DNA of 64,000 nucleotides, taken from Enterobacter cancerogenus (GTDB lineage Bacteria > Pseudomonadota > Gammaproteobacteria > Enterobacterales > Enterobacteriaceae). Numbering within the stretch: the stretch's first letter is position 1; every line of letters begins with the position of its first letter. Made by a program: the position numbers and the translations under genes. The DNA is taken from the NCBI RefSeq assembly GCF_019047785.1, contig NZ_CP077290.1, forward strand, positions 2,914,001-2,978,000. Direction: 5' to 3'. The notes under the pieces are model-generated. The model was not told where the DNA came from, did not search any database, and was given only the letters and a program-made list of their open reading frames with translations. This document shows, piece after piece, positions 1 through 8,717 of this stretch.

Positions 1-1
1 G

Positions 2-853
2 CTGCCGGTATATATCAATCCGATTGTCTGGTGGTGGCGCGGCGATTTACTGAAGCGATACGGCTTTGATCGGGTGCCGGTACGCTATGATGAACTTTAC
101 ACGCTGGCGAAACGTCGTGCGGCGGATAATCACGGCTATGTGATACAGCTTACGGCGGGTAAAAACTGGTGGGAGCGCTGGTTCGACTTCATTCCGCTGT
201 TTTACGCCCAGAGCCAGGGCAAGCCGTATCTTATCGACAAAAAACCTGCGTTGACCACGCCTGCTGGCGAGGCGGTGCTGACCTTTATGGGCAACGTATT
301 TGCTAATAAGTGGAGCAGCTACGACTTCACGTCCGCTGAGGATCCGCTCGCCACGGGGCAGGTCATTGCCTCAGCGCGCGGGCCGTGGGATTTAGCCCGC
401 TATCGCAAGCAGTATCCGGACATTTTAAAAACGATTCAGATTGGCCCGATGCTGACCGAGAAGGGCATTGAACACCCGCATACGTTCGGCGACAGTAAAG
501 GCCTGGTGATCTTCAGCTCCAGCAAGCGCAAGGAGCAGGCCTGGCAGTTTATGCAGTGGGTCTTCAGTAACCCGGAACATGACCGGCTGTGGCTTGAGTT
601 GACAGGGATGCCGCCCGCCCGCGCGGATTTAATGAGTAATCCACTCTTTGTCAGTTACTTCAAACAAAATCCGCTTGAGAAACAGATTGCCTCCTGGGTG
701 GACGTTGCCCTGCCTCCTGCGGCCACAAACCAGACGACAGAAGTCCAGCGCAGCATGACGCAGATGCTCGAGCGCGTAATATTCAAAACCAGTACGCCTG
801 CCGACGCGCTGAAACAATCTCAGCAGGAAATCAACGCCCTCGCGGGCCAGTAG
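2..853 (+). CDS. Sugar ABC transporter solute-binding protein (5' truncated)
   Basis: This is the C-terminal part of a family 1 (MalE-like) periplasmic solute-binding protein. The reading frame is open from base 2, so the true start and any signal peptide lie before the window; the GTG at 74 is internal. A segment rich in Trp and Gly (GKNWWERW) is followed by the alpha/beta lobe and a helical tail, as in oligosaccharide-binding proteins. Two permeases and two carbohydrate-active enzymes follow directly, so it should deliver an oligosaccharide to that transporter. The ligand cannot be read from the sequence. Confidence 0.88.
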   Translation: MPVYINPIVWWWRGDLLKRYGFDRVPVRYDELYTLAKRRAADNHGYVIQLTAGKNWWERWFDFIPLFYAQSQGKPYLIDKKPALTTPAGEAVLTFMGNVFANKWSSYDFTSAEDPLATGQVIASARGPWDLARYRKQYPDILKTIQIGPMLTEKGIEHPHTFGDSKGLVIFSSSKRKEQAWQFMQWVFSNPEHDRLWLELTGMPPARADLMSNPLFVSYFKQNPLEKQIASWVDVALPPAATNQTTEVQRSMTQMLERVIFKTSTPADALKQSQQEINALAGQ

Positions 854-861
854 GGGGCATA

Positions 862-1728
862 ATGGCTGGATATGAATCCCGAACCGGAGGCCTGCTGGCC
901 TCCACCTGGATCGGCTATTCGCTGCTGTTCTGGTTTTACCCTCTTGCCTGGCTGGTGGTTTTGAGCGTGACCCGCTGGCAATTTATTGGCGTGCCGCAAT
1001 TTACGGGGTTGCAGAATATTATTGGCGTGCTGCACGATACGCTATTCTGGACATCCATGTGGAACATCTGCCGCTTTTTAATGTGGTATATCCCAATCGT
1101 GTTTGTTGCCGCTCTGCTTTTTGCCGCCGGCTTACGCAGAATTCATTATGGAAGGGGATTTATCGCTTTAAGTTTTCTGCTGGCAAATATCTCGTCTGGG
1201 GTGGCGTATTCGATTGTCTTTTCCCGCCTGTTTAATGAATACGGCCCGGTTAACCGATTATTGTCGGCCTGGTTTGGGATTTCCGTGCCGTGGTTTACCA
1301 ACCCTGACTGCGCGATGCTATCCATTGCGCTTATCGTGACGTGGAAATTTGTCGGCTATTACGGGTTAATTCTCTATTCCGGTATGCAGGCTATTCCAGC
1401 AGATATTTACAGTGCGGCCATTCTTGATAAAACCGGGCGTTTTCAGACAGGGTGGGCAATAACGCTACCAATGATGAATCCGCAAATTGTGATGGTTATG
1501 GTGCTGGCGATTACGGTGGCATTCAGTATTTTTACCGAGCCGTATCTCATTACCGGTGGCGGGCCACTGAACAGTACGACCAGTCCCATGGTGGTGATGT
1601 ACGAAGCCGCGTTTCAAAATATGAAACCCACCTGGGCCGCGGCCATGTCGATTATTGTCGCTGCCTGCAGTTTTCTGATGATTTGGCTATTTCGTCGGTT
1701 ATTCGAAAAGCACATTGAGATTGTATGA
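862..1728 (+). CDS. Sugar ABC transporter permease, MalF type
   Basis: Inner-membrane permease of 288 residues with about six hydrophobic segments. The cytoplasmic EAA-like loop that contacts the ATPase is visible near residues 180-200 (IYSAAILDKTG, then LPMM). It starts 8 bases after the binding-protein stop behind a G-rich Shine-Dalgarno, and its TGA is followed immediately by the ATG of the second permease, so the genes are co-translated. With its partner it forms the channel of a carbohydrate uptake (CUT1-type) importer; the substrate is unknown. Confidence 0.9.
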   Translation: MAGYESRTGGLLASTWIGYSLLFWFYPLAWLVVLSVTRWQFIGVPQFTGLQNIIGVLHDTLFWTSMWNICRFLMWYIPIVFVAALLFAAGLRRIHYGRGFIALSFLLANISSGVAYSIVFSRLFNEYGPVNRLLSAWFGISVPWFTNPDCAMLSIALIVTWKFVGYYGLILYSGMQAIPADIYSAAILDKTGRFQTGWAITLPMMNPQIVMVMVLAITVAFSIFTEPYLITGGGPLNSTTSPMVVMYEAAFQNMKPTWAAAMSIIVAACSFLMIWLFRRLFEKHIEIV

Positions 1729-2556
1729 ATGAAAAAACTCACGCCCCTGAGCCTGTTAATTCATGCGCTGATGTTTGTTCTGGCGTTAAGCTGGCTCTAT
1801 CCGTTCGTCTGGATGGTGGTGTCATCCCTGAAGCCCACGGCGCAGATTTACACCACGGATCTCTTTTCAGGCACGCTGACGCTTGAGAATTACACCTTCC
1901 TTTTTGATAACAGCAACCGGGCAGATAAACCGTTTCTGCGCACGCTGTTTAACTCGCTTTTCGTCTCCGTCACCGTGACCGCGAGCGTGACCGTCACCTC
2001 CATGCTGGTGGGCTATGCGCTGGCAAAAACAGAATTTTGGGGCAAAAACGCTTTCCGTAATCTGTTGATAGTGCAGATGGTTTTTCCGGTTTTCATGTTC
2101 ATCATTCCGCAGTTTGTACTGATGCGAGAACTGGGGCTGATCAACCGTTACAGCGCCATGATCCTGCCTTATGCCATGAGCGCCTGGGGGATCTTTATGG
2201 TGTCCCAGAGCTTCAAGGGCACGCCCAACGATTACCTGTACGCCGCGCGTCTGGATCATGCCAGCCTGTGGGCCATTCTGCGTCACGTCATGATGCCGCT
2301 GAACAAGTCCATTCTGGCAATCGTGGCGTTATTTACCTTCTCAAGCTCGTGGGACAACTTCCTCTGGCCGCTGATTGTCATGCGCGATGCCGACAAAATG
2401 CCGTTTTCGGTACTGTTGGCCACCTTCAGTAAATCCTACGGCGTTTATCTGGGGCCAGTGATGGCGGGGGCCGTGGTGCAAATGCTGCCGGTCATCGTGC
2501 TGTTTATCCTGTTCCGGAAATATTTCCTGCAGGGCATGTCGTTATCACTGAAATAA
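1729..2556 (+). CDS. Sugar ABC transporter permease, MalG type
   Basis: Second permease, 275 residues, with six likely transmembrane segments and an EAA-type loop near residues 170-190 (YLYAARLDHA, then MPL). It begins on the base after the upstream stop codon. MalG-type partners normally have this length. No gene for the ATP-binding subunit lies between here and ysgA, so the ATPase must be encoded upstream of the window or shared from another sugar importer of the MsmK/MalK/UgpC kind. That sharing is inference. Confidence 0.9.
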   Translation: MKKLTPLSLLIHALMFVLALSWLYPFVWMVVSSLKPTAQIYTTDLFSGTLTLENYTFLFDNSNRADKPFLRTLFNSLFVSVTVTASVTVTSMLVGYALAKTEFWGKNAFRNLLIVQMVFPVFMFIIPQFVLMRELGLINRYSAMILPYAMSAWGIFMVSQSFKGTPNDYLYAARLDHASLWAILRHVMMPLNKSILAIVALFTFSSSWDNFLWPLIVMRDADKMPFSVLLATFSKSYGVYLGPVMAGAVVQMLPVIVLFILFRKYFLQGMSLSLK

Positions 2557-2566
2557 GGAACGTACG

Positions 2567-4150
2567 GTGAACAAGCAACCCTGGTGGCAGGCCTGTACCT
2601 GCTACCAAATTTATCTGCCCTCGTTTTGCGATGGCAACGACGACGGGCTGGGTGATTTCCCCGGTCTGCTCTCAAAAGTGGATTACCTGAGTACGTTAGG
2701 CATCGGTGCCATCTGGATCACCCCGTTTTATCCCTCTCCTCTGGTGGATAACGGATACGACATCAGTGATTACTGCGCCGTCGACCCACGGTTCGGCACG
2801 CTGACCGATTTTCGCGACGTCGTTCATCGCTGCCATGAAAAGGGGATCCGCGTCATTATCGATCTGGTGCTTAATCATGTCTCTTCGCAGCATCCGTGGT
2901 TTCAGGATGCCTGGAATAATCCCGCAAGCCGCTACAGGGACTATTTTCTTTTCAGCGCCCACCCTAACAACTGGGAGTCATTTTTTTCCGGCAGCGCCTG
3001 GAGCCCGGAGCCGGACACCGGTGAGTTTTACTACCATAAATTCGCGCCAGAGCAGGTCGATTTAAACTGGGCGAACCCTGCGGTAGAGCAGGAAATGTTT
3101 CAGGTGATCGATTTCTGGCAGGCGCTGGGCGTCGATGGCTTCCGCTTCGACGTGATTAACTTCCTCAGCACACGCGGCATCGGGCCTGACAATCCGGAGG
3201 AAGCTGGAGTACAACAGCATGAGCATGATGTGAATCAGCCGGGGCTTATCGGCACGCTGCAGCGCATATGCCAACATGCCAGGCAGCAACCTGATGTTTT
3301 CCTGATCGGCGAAATTGGCAGCGAGGAGAGGGAGATTCTGGCGCGTTATCAGGACCCGTTGCTGATGGACGTGGTCTTCAACTTCAATATTGGCAGCCAG
3401 AAAACATTCGATGCGGCACGCCTGTGCGACGAAATTAATGCCACGCTGGCGCTGCAGTCTGGTCTGCCGACGCTGTTCTTTTCCAGCCACGATATGCCGC
3501 GCATGATTAGCCGCTTCGGTGAAGGCCCGCACGACACCGCCCGGGCGTTGGCCGTTCTGGCGCTACAGCTGACCGTGCGCGGTGTGCCGTTTATTTTTCA
3601 GGGCGACGAGTTGGGGATGCCAGACTACGTGCCTCAGACGGTCGAGCAGATTTTTGATATTCAGGGAAAAACCTACTACGACACGGCCATGAGGCAGGGG
3701 TGCAGTGCCGCCGATGCGCTGGCGCGGGCCATTGAACATTCCCGGGATGGGTCCCGCGCCCCCTTCCTCTGGCGCGACGCCCCGTTTGCGGGCTTTTCCA
3801 CCCGCACGCCGTGGATGCCAGTCAGCCAGAACTATCCCTTCCTCAATGCCGAACATCAGTTATCGACGCCCGGATCGTTGTGGCACCAGTACCAGACCTT
3901 TATTGCGCTCCGGGCCACCATCGGGGCGCTACAGCATGGCGAGTGCAGCCCGCTGACACGCCATAAGGCGTGCGTCTGGTTTACCCGAACAACGACGCAG
4001 GAGCAGGTCTGGGTGGCCGTGAATTTTGGTCAGCCGGTACCAAACCCCTTGTGGGCCATTGAAGCGGATGTCCTGTACGGGCAAAACGCGCAGCAGTTGG
4101 ACAAAAATCAAATTCTGATAAAAAGGAGTGTATATGAAGAGACACGGTAA
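2567..4150 (+). CDS. GH13 family alpha-glucosidase-like enzyme
   Basis: Protein of 527 residues with the alpha-amylase (GH13) barrel. The predicted nucleophile is Asp195 in GFRFDV, the acid/base Glu249 in IGEIG, and the third carboxylate Asp309 in SSHDMPR. The usual Asn of the NHD motif is Ser here, as in some sucrose-active members. The N-terminal part (DGNDDGLGDFPG, VDNGYDI) resembles oligo-1,6-glucosidases and trehalose-6-phosphate hydrolase. No signal peptide is seen, so it acts in the cytoplasm on sugar brought in by the neighbouring transporter. It starts with GTG behind AAGGAA. It could be a hydrolase or a phosphorylase; I cannot assign the substrate. Confidence 0.85.
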   Translation: MNKQPWWQACTCYQIYLPSFCDGNDDGLGDFPGLLSKVDYLSTLGIGAIWITPFYPSPLVDNGYDISDYCAVDPRFGTLTDFRDVVHRCHEKGIRVIIDLVLNHVSSQHPWFQDAWNNPASRYRDYFLFSAHPNNWESFFSGSAWSPEPDTGEFYYHKFAPEQVDLNWANPAVEQEMFQVIDFWQALGVDGFRFDVINFLSTRGIGPDNPEEAGVQQHEHDVNQPGLIGTLQRICQHARQQPDVFLIGEIGSEEREILARYQDPLLMDVVFNFNIGSQKTFDAARLCDEINATLALQSGLPTLFFSSHDMPRMISRFGEGPHDTARALAVLALQLTVRGVPFIFQGDELGMPDYVPQTVEQIFDIQGKTYYDTAMRQGCSAADALARAIEHSRDGSRAPFLWRDAPFAGFSTRTPWMPVSQNYPFLNAEHQLSTPGSLWHQYQTFIALRATIGALQHGECSPLTRHKACVWFTRTTTQEQVWVAVNFGQPVPNPLWAIEADVLYGQNAQQLDKNQILIKRSVYEETR

Positions 4151-5192
4151 TAATCCGTTGATCACCCCGGGCGACGTGGTGCCTTCTCTGCCAGGACGGA
4201 AAGTGGAGTGCGTTTTTAACGCCGGGGTAACGGAGTATCACGGGGAGATTATCCTGCTGCTTCGGGTTGCCGAGAGCGTGATAAATGATGACCCGCAGAA
4301 GATCGTCGTGCCGCTTCTGGCACCGCAGTCTGGCGGCTGGCAGGCGGCGACAAAAACGTTTGACCGCAACGACCCGCGCTATGATTTTAGCGACCCGCGT
4401 ACCATTGTGCTGAAAAGCGACCCGGCTCAGCTCTGGCTGACGTCGATGTCCCACCTGCGGCTGGCGCGAAGCCAGGACGGCGTTAATTTCTCCATCGATG
4501 AAAAGCCCTTTATTACCGCCGACAGCCGCTATGAGGAATTTGGCTGTGAAGATGCGCGCATTACCCTGATTGACGATGTCTGGTACATCAATTACTCCGC
4601 CGTGTCATCGTTGGGTATCTCTACCGCGCTGGCGACCACCGTTGATTTTGTCGCCGTCGAGAAAAAAGGGCTGATTTTCTGTCCTGATAACCGCGACGTC
4701 TGTTTCTTTCCGGAGAAGGTTGGCGGATCCTTTCGGGCGCTTACCCGGCCCGCGCCCTGCCATTTCGGCCACCCGGAAATATGGATCTGCGAGTCACCCG
4801 ATATGCTGCACTGGGGAAACCATCGCCATCTGCTGGGACGCTCGGGGGACGAATGGGATGCACTGAAGTCGGGCGGCGGCGCACCGCTGATCAAGACCGC
4901 GCGCGGCTGGCTGGAAATTTATCACGGTGTGGACGCCAGCCAGCGTTACTGCCTTGGCGCTCTGCTTCTGGATTTGGAGGACCCGCTTACCCTCATTGCT
5001 AAATCTTCCGTGCCGCTGCTGGAGCCGAGCGCCCCCTATGAGCGTGAAGGCTTTTTCGGTAACGTAGTCTTTACCTGCGGGGCGCTGGTACGTAATGACA
5101 CGCTGCATATCTGGTATGGCGCGGCGGATGAGCGTATCGCCCTGGCCACGCTGCCGATGGACGAACTGTGGAAACATCTTGGCCTGGAGTAA
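4134..5192 (+). CDS. GH130 family glycosidase or glycoside phosphorylase
   Basis: Protein of 352 residues resembling glycoside hydrolase family 130, which is known for beta-mannoside phosphorylases and beta-mannosidases. The conserved acidic residue lies in the EDARIT motif (Asp140), and the GGGAPLI and late FGNVVFTCG segments fit the five-bladed propeller. The ATG at 4134 is preferred because AAAAGGAG ends 7 bases before it; the in-frame GTG at 4128 lies only one base after that Shine-Dalgarno. The gene overlaps the GH13 gene by 17 bases, indicating translational coupling. There is no signal peptide. Paired with GH13 it suggests breakdown of a mixed alpha-glucosyl/beta-mannosyl compound, which is inference. 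Confidence 0.8.
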   Translation: MKRHGNNPLITPGDVVPSLPGRKVECVFNAGVTEYHGEIILLLRVAESVINDDPQKIVVPLLAPQSGGWQAATKTFDRNDPRYDFSDPRTIVLKSDPAQLWLTSMSHLRLARSQDGVNFSIDEKPFITADSRYEEFGCEDARITLIDDVWYINYSAVSSLGISTALATTVDFVAVEKKGLIFCPDNRDVCFFPEKVGGSFRALTRPAPCHFGHPEIWICESPDMLHWGNHRHLLGRSGDEWDALKSGGGAPLIKTARGWLEIYHGVDASQRYCLGALLLDLEDPLTLIAKSSVPLLEPSAPYEREGFFGNVVFTCGALVRNDTLHIWYGAADERIALATLPMDELWKHLGLE

Positions 5193-5200
5193 GGCCTGAC

Positions 5201-5226
5201 GCAGCCCCGACTGGCGCCGGGGCTGC
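5201..5226 (+). terminator. Hairpin after the sugar operon
   Basis: A 9-bp G/C-rich stem (GCAGCCCCG pairing with CGGGGCTGC, 8-base loop) lies between the convergent GH130 and ysgA genes. It is followed by only a loose T-rich stretch (GTTTATTTC), so it is a modest terminator that may serve both strands. Confidence 0.55.
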
Positions 5227-5233
5227 AATGCGT

Positions 5234-6037
5234 TTATTTCTTCCCGCCGTACTGGCTAAACCATGCCAGCATTCTCTGCCAGCCATCTTTGGCAGATTCC
5301 GCGTGATAGCTCGGACGATAATCGGCATTGAAGGCGTGTCCGGCATCCGGGTAAACCACGATCTCCGCCTTTGCGTTAGCCGCGCGAAGCGCATGGCGCA
5401 TCGTGTCGACCGTATCCAGCGGAATACCGGTGTCCTGACCGCCGTACAGCCCCAACACAGGCGCGTTGAGAGCGGTCGCGATATCAACAGGGTGCTTCGG
5501 CGAATTCAGCGTTTTTTCCCCAACCAGTTTACCGTACCAGGCCACGGCGGCTTTAAGCTGCGGATTGTGGGCGGCATACAGCCAGCTAATGCGCCCACCC
5601 CAGCAGAAGCCGGTGACCATCAGACGGTGCGGATCGCCGCCGTTGCGCGCCGCCCAACTGGCGACGTGGTCAAGGTCGGCCAGCACCTGTGCATCCGGCA
5701 CTTTGCTGACTAAATTACTGAACAGCGTCGGGATATCGCTGTAGTCATTGGGGTCGCCCTGGCGAAAATAGAGTTCTGGCGCAACGGCCAGATAACCCTC
5801 CAGCGCCAGGCGGCGGCAGAGGTCGCGAATGTGCTCGTGAACGCCAAAAATCTCCTGAACCACAATCACGATCGGCAGCGGACCCTCCGCCGATTCTGGC
5901 CGCGCGTGATAAGCAGGCATATTCTCTCCCTGCGTGGGAATCGAGGTTTCGCCAGCGGTAATCGCCTCTTCAGGCGTTGAGACGAGGGTGGAAGCATGAG
6001 GGGCCGCAGCAGGTGCAAAGCCGGTTTTTTCAGTCAT
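5234..6037 (-). CDS. ysgA: Dienelactone hydrolase family protein YsgA
   Basis: Alpha/beta hydrolase of 267 residues in the dienelactone hydrolase family. The nucleophile Cys sits in GFCWGGR, the Asp in YGGQDTG and the His in DAGHAFNAD, giving the usual Cys-Asp-His triad. Length and position beside udp match E. coli YsgA (annotated as a putative carboxymethylenebutenolidase), whose physiological substrate is not established. It is transcribed towards the sugar operon. In E. coli the other neighbour is metE; here the sugar operon occupies that side. Confidence 0.93.
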   Translation of the reverse strand: MTEKTGFAPAAAPHASTLVSTPEEAITAGETSIPTQGENMPAYHARPESAEGPLPIVIVVQEIFGVHEHIRDLCRRLALEGYLAVAPELYFRQGDPNDYSDIPTLFSNLVSKVPDAQVLADLDHVASWAARNGGDPHRLMVTGFCWGGRISWLYAAHNPQLKAAVAWYGKLVGEKTLNSPKHPVDIATALNAPVLGLYGGQDTGIPLDTVDTMRHALRAANAKAEIVVYPDAGHAFNADYRPSYHAESAKDGWQRMLAWFSQYGGKK

Positions 6038-6152
6038 GGCATTCTCCGTACCAATGAGTTAGCGCAAAGGTAAATATAGACACCAGGTTAACAATCCACA
6101 GTGCCTGATACGGTCTATCTTTTGTGCAGTGTCCCACGATATAACTTGTTAA

Positions 6153-6168
6153 TGTGATGTAAATCACT
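6153..6168 (+). promoter_or_regulatory. Distal CRP site of udp
   Basis: TGTGATGTAAATCACT matches the cAMP-CRP consensus GTGA-N6-TCAC exactly. Its centre (6160.5) lies 52 bases upstream of the proximal site. E. coli udp carries CRP sites at -41.5 and -93.5 with CytR bound between them, and this spacing is the same. Confidence 0.8.
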
Positions 6169-6204
6169 ATTTGACGGAAATTAACTGCAATCATTTTCAT
6201 TCAT

Positions 6205-6221
6205 GGTGAGATGTGTCACGA
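6205..6221 (+). promoter_or_regulatory. Proximal CRP site of udp
   Basis: GTGAGATGTGTCAC is a perfect GTGA-N6-TCAC CRP core centred at 6212.5. A transcription start near 6254 would put it at -41.5, a class II activator position. The stretch between the two CRP sites (about 6170-6203, containing TGCAAT and CATTCAT) is where CytR would bind; that operator is inferred only. Confidence 0.78.
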
Positions 6222-6241
6222 AATTCAGCGCTTTGCTTCTG

Positions 6242-6247
6242 TAAAGT
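6242..6247 (+). promoter_or_regulatory. -10 element of udp
   Basis: TAAAGT is placed correctly relative to the proximal CRP site for a class II promoter starting near 6254. There is no good -35 hexamer, as expected for a CRP-dependent promoter. The AGAGGAG Shine-Dalgarno of udp follows. Confidence 0.55.
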
Positions 6248-6292
6248 ACCTTTTTACTTCTTCTGACTAACCGACCCACAGAGGAGTCACCT

Positions 6293-7054
6293 ATGTCTAA
6301 GTCTGATGTTTTTCATCTCGGCCTCACTAAAAACGATTTACAAGGGGCTACGCTGGCTATCGTCCCTGGCGATCCTGAGCGTGTGGAAAAGATCGCCGCG
6401 CTGATGGATAAGCCGGTTAAGCTGGCAGCCCATCGTGAATTTACCACCTGGCGCGCGGAGCTGGATGGCAAAGCGGTCATCGTCTGCTCTACCGGTATCG
6501 GTGGCCCGTCGACCTCTATCGCTGTTGAAGAACTCGCTCAGCTGGGCATTCGGACTTTCCTGCGTATTGGTACCACGGGCGCCATTCAGCCACACATCAA
6601 CGTGGGTGACGTGCTGGTCACGACCGCATCCGTGCGTCTGGATGGTGCAAGCCTGCACTTTGCGCCGATGGAGTTCCCGGCCGTCGCTGATTTTGAATGT
6701 ACCACTGCGCTGGTGGACGCGGCGAAATCCATTGGTGCCACCACGCACGTGGGCGTCACTGCCTCTTCAGACACCTTCTATCCGGGCCAGGAGCGTTACG
6801 ACACCTTCTCTGGCCGCGTGGTCAGCCGCTTTAAAGGCTCCATGGAAGAGTGGCAGTCAATGGGCGTGATGAACTACGAAATGGAGTCTGCAACCCTGCT
6901 GACCATGTGTGCCAGTCAGGGCCTGCGTGCCGGTATGGTGGCGGGCGTTATCGTTAACCGCACCCAGCAGGAGATCCCGAACGCTGAGACCATGAAGCAG
7001 ACCGAAAGTCATGCGGTGAAAATCGTGGTTGAAGCGGCTCGCCGCCTGATCTAA
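6293..7054 (+). CDS. udp: Uridine phosphorylase
   Basis: Uridine phosphorylase of 253 residues catalyses uridine + phosphate to uracil + ribose-1-phosphate in pyrimidine salvage, as a cytoplasmic hexamer. The sequence is near-identical in layout to E. coli Udp: the phosphate-binding GDPERV motif near residue 26, IGTTGAIQ near residue 93, and the late NYEMES ribose-binding motif. AGAGGAG precedes the ATG. Upstream lie two CRP sites at E. coli-like spacing, so catabolite activation with CytR control is expected. A strong terminator follows. Confidence 0.97.
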   Translation: MSKSDVFHLGLTKNDLQGATLAIVPGDPERVEKIAALMDKPVKLAAHREFTTWRAELDGKAVIVCSTGIGGPSTSIAVEELAQLGIRTFLRIGTTGAIQPHINVGDVLVTTASVRLDGASLHFAPMEFPAVADFECTTALVDAAKSIGATTHVGVTASSDTFYPGQERYDTFSGRVVSRFKGSMEEWQSMGVMNYEMESATLLTMCASQGLRAGMVAGVIVNRTQQEIPNAETMKQTESHAVKIVVEAARRLI

Positions 7055-7070
7055 TCCTCTCTTCTGAGAT

Positions 7071-7099
7071 AAAAGGCCGACACGTTCGGCCTTTTCTTT
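7071..7099 (+). terminator. udp terminator
   Basis: A 10-bp stem (AAAAGGCCGA with TCGGCCTTTT, 5-base loop) is followed by CTTTT, a typical intrinsic terminator 17 bases after the udp stop. Confidence 0.88.
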
Positions 7100-7193
7100 T
7101 TGCGTAGCGCCTCGCAGGAAAACCCTTTCAAACTGGACGTTTATACAGCACAATTCTATTTTATGCGGGAAATTCGTTGATGCAGGGGGCAGT

Positions 7194-8651
7194 GTGGATA
7201 TCTCTATCCTGATTTATGCAGTGGTTGCGCTGGTGAGCGTGGGCGTAGGCTGGCTGATCGCCAGCTACCAGCACGCGCAGCAAAAGGCCGACCAGCTGGC
7301 AGAGCGTGAAGAGATGGTTGCCGAACTAAGCGCGGTAAAACAACAGCTTGCCCAAAGTGGTCACTGGCGCGACGAGTGCGAGCTGCTTAATAACGAAGTG
7401 CGCAATCTGCGTGATATCAACACCTCGCTGGAAGCCGATCTTCGCGAAGTGACTACCCGCCTTGAATCTACCCAGCTGCACGCTGAAGACAAAATCCGCC
7501 AGATGATCAACAGCGAACAACGCCTGAGCGAGCAGTTTGAGAACCTCGCGAACCGCATTTTCGAGCACAGCAACCGCCGCGTTGACGAACAAAACCGCCA
7601 AAGCCTGAACAGCCTGCTGACGCCCCTGCGCGAACAGCTTGATGGCTTTCGCCGCCAGGTGCAGGACAGCTTTGGCATGGAGGCGCGAGAGCGCCACACC
7701 CTGGCCCATGAAATTCGTAACCTCCAGCAGCTGAACGCCCAGATGGCGCAGGAAGCCATCAACCTGACGCGCGCGCTGAAAGGCGATAACAAAGCGCAGG
7801 GCAACTGGGGCGAAGTGGTGCTGACCCGCGTGCTGGAAGCCTCTGGCCTGCGGGAAGGGCATGAATACGAGACGCAGGTCAGCATTGAAAACGATGCCCG
7901 CTCGCGCATGCAGCCGGATGTGATTGTCCGCCTGCCGCAGGGCAAGGACGTGGTGATTGATGCCAAAATGACGCTGGTGGCGTATGAACGCTACTTCAAC
8001 GCGGACGATGACTACACCCGCGAATCGGCCCTGCAGGAGCATATCGCGTCGGTGCGTAACCACATTCGTCTGCTGGGCCGCAAAGACTACCAGCAGCTGC
8101 CGGGGCTGCGTTCGCTGGACTACGTGCTCATGTTTATCCCGGTCGAACCCGCGTTTCTGCTGGCGCTCGACAGACAGCCCGAACTGATAACGGAAGCGCT
8201 GAAAAATAACATTATGCTGGTCAGCCCTACCACGCTGCTGGTGGCCTTGCGCACCATTGCTAACCTGTGGCGCTACGAGCACCAGAGCCGCAATGCGCAG
8301 CAGATCGCCGACCGTGCCAGCAAGCTGTACGACAAAATGCGCCTGTTTGTGGACGACATGTCCTCCGTAGGGCAAAGCCTGGATCGCGCCCAGGATAATT
8401 ACCGCCAGGCGATGAAAAAACTCGCCTCCGGTCGCGGCAATCTTCTGGCTCAGGCGGAGGCGTTCCGCAGCATGGGGGTGGAAGTGAAGCGCGAGATTAA
8501 TCCGGAACTGGTTGAACAAGCCACGGCGCAGGACGAAGAATTTCGCCTGCGTGAAGGGGCTGGTGAACAAAAGACATCCAGCGAAGACAATGATTTAGCG
8601 GCGGGATTATCCGCAGATGAGCAGCCGACGCGTTTCTATCACGGTGGTTGA
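7194..8651 (+). CDS. rmuC: DNA recombination protein RmuC
   Basis: RmuC, 485 residues, limits recombination at inverted repeats in E. coli. An N-terminal hydrophobic anchor (residues 1-25) is followed by a long coiled coil (about 30-190) and a PD-(D/E)XK nuclease-like domain in which GNWGEVVL, QPDVIV and DAKM carry the expected acidic and Lys residues. The GTG start at 7194 gives VDISILIYA, matching the E. coli N-terminus, and lies after a G-rich stretch. The extra C-terminal acidic tail is variable in the family. Confidence 0.94.
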   Translation: MDISILIYAVVALVSVGVGWLIASYQHAQQKADQLAEREEMVAELSAVKQQLAQSGHWRDECELLNNEVRNLRDINTSLEADLREVTTRLESTQLHAEDKIRQMINSEQRLSEQFENLANRIFEHSNRRVDEQNRQSLNSLLTPLREQLDGFRRQVQDSFGMEARERHTLAHEIRNLQQLNAQMAQEAINLTRALKGDNKAQGNWGEVVLTRVLEASGLREGHEYETQVSIENDARSRMQPDVIVRLPQGKDVVIDAKMTLVAYERYFNADDDYTRESALQEHIASVRNHIRLLGRKDYQQLPGLRSLDYVLMFIPVEPAFLLALDRQPELITEALKNNIMLVSPTTLLVALRTIANLWRYEHQSRNAQQIADRASKLYDKMRLFVDDMSSVGQSLDRAQDNYRQAMKKLASGRGNLLAQAEAFRSMGVEVKREINPELVEQATAQDEEFRLREGAGEQKTSSEDNDLAAGLSADEQPTRFYHGG

Positions 8652-8717
8652 ATCGTAGGGCAAATGCGCCCAATCTGTTACACTTCACAAACATTTTACT
8701 GATTAGCAGGCTCTGAG

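Noticed and set aside
7326..8570. 414-residue open frame on the minus strand
   Set aside because: It is antisense to rmuC, lacks a recognisable domain and has the His/Gln/Arg-rich makeup typical of shadow frames in GC-rich genes.
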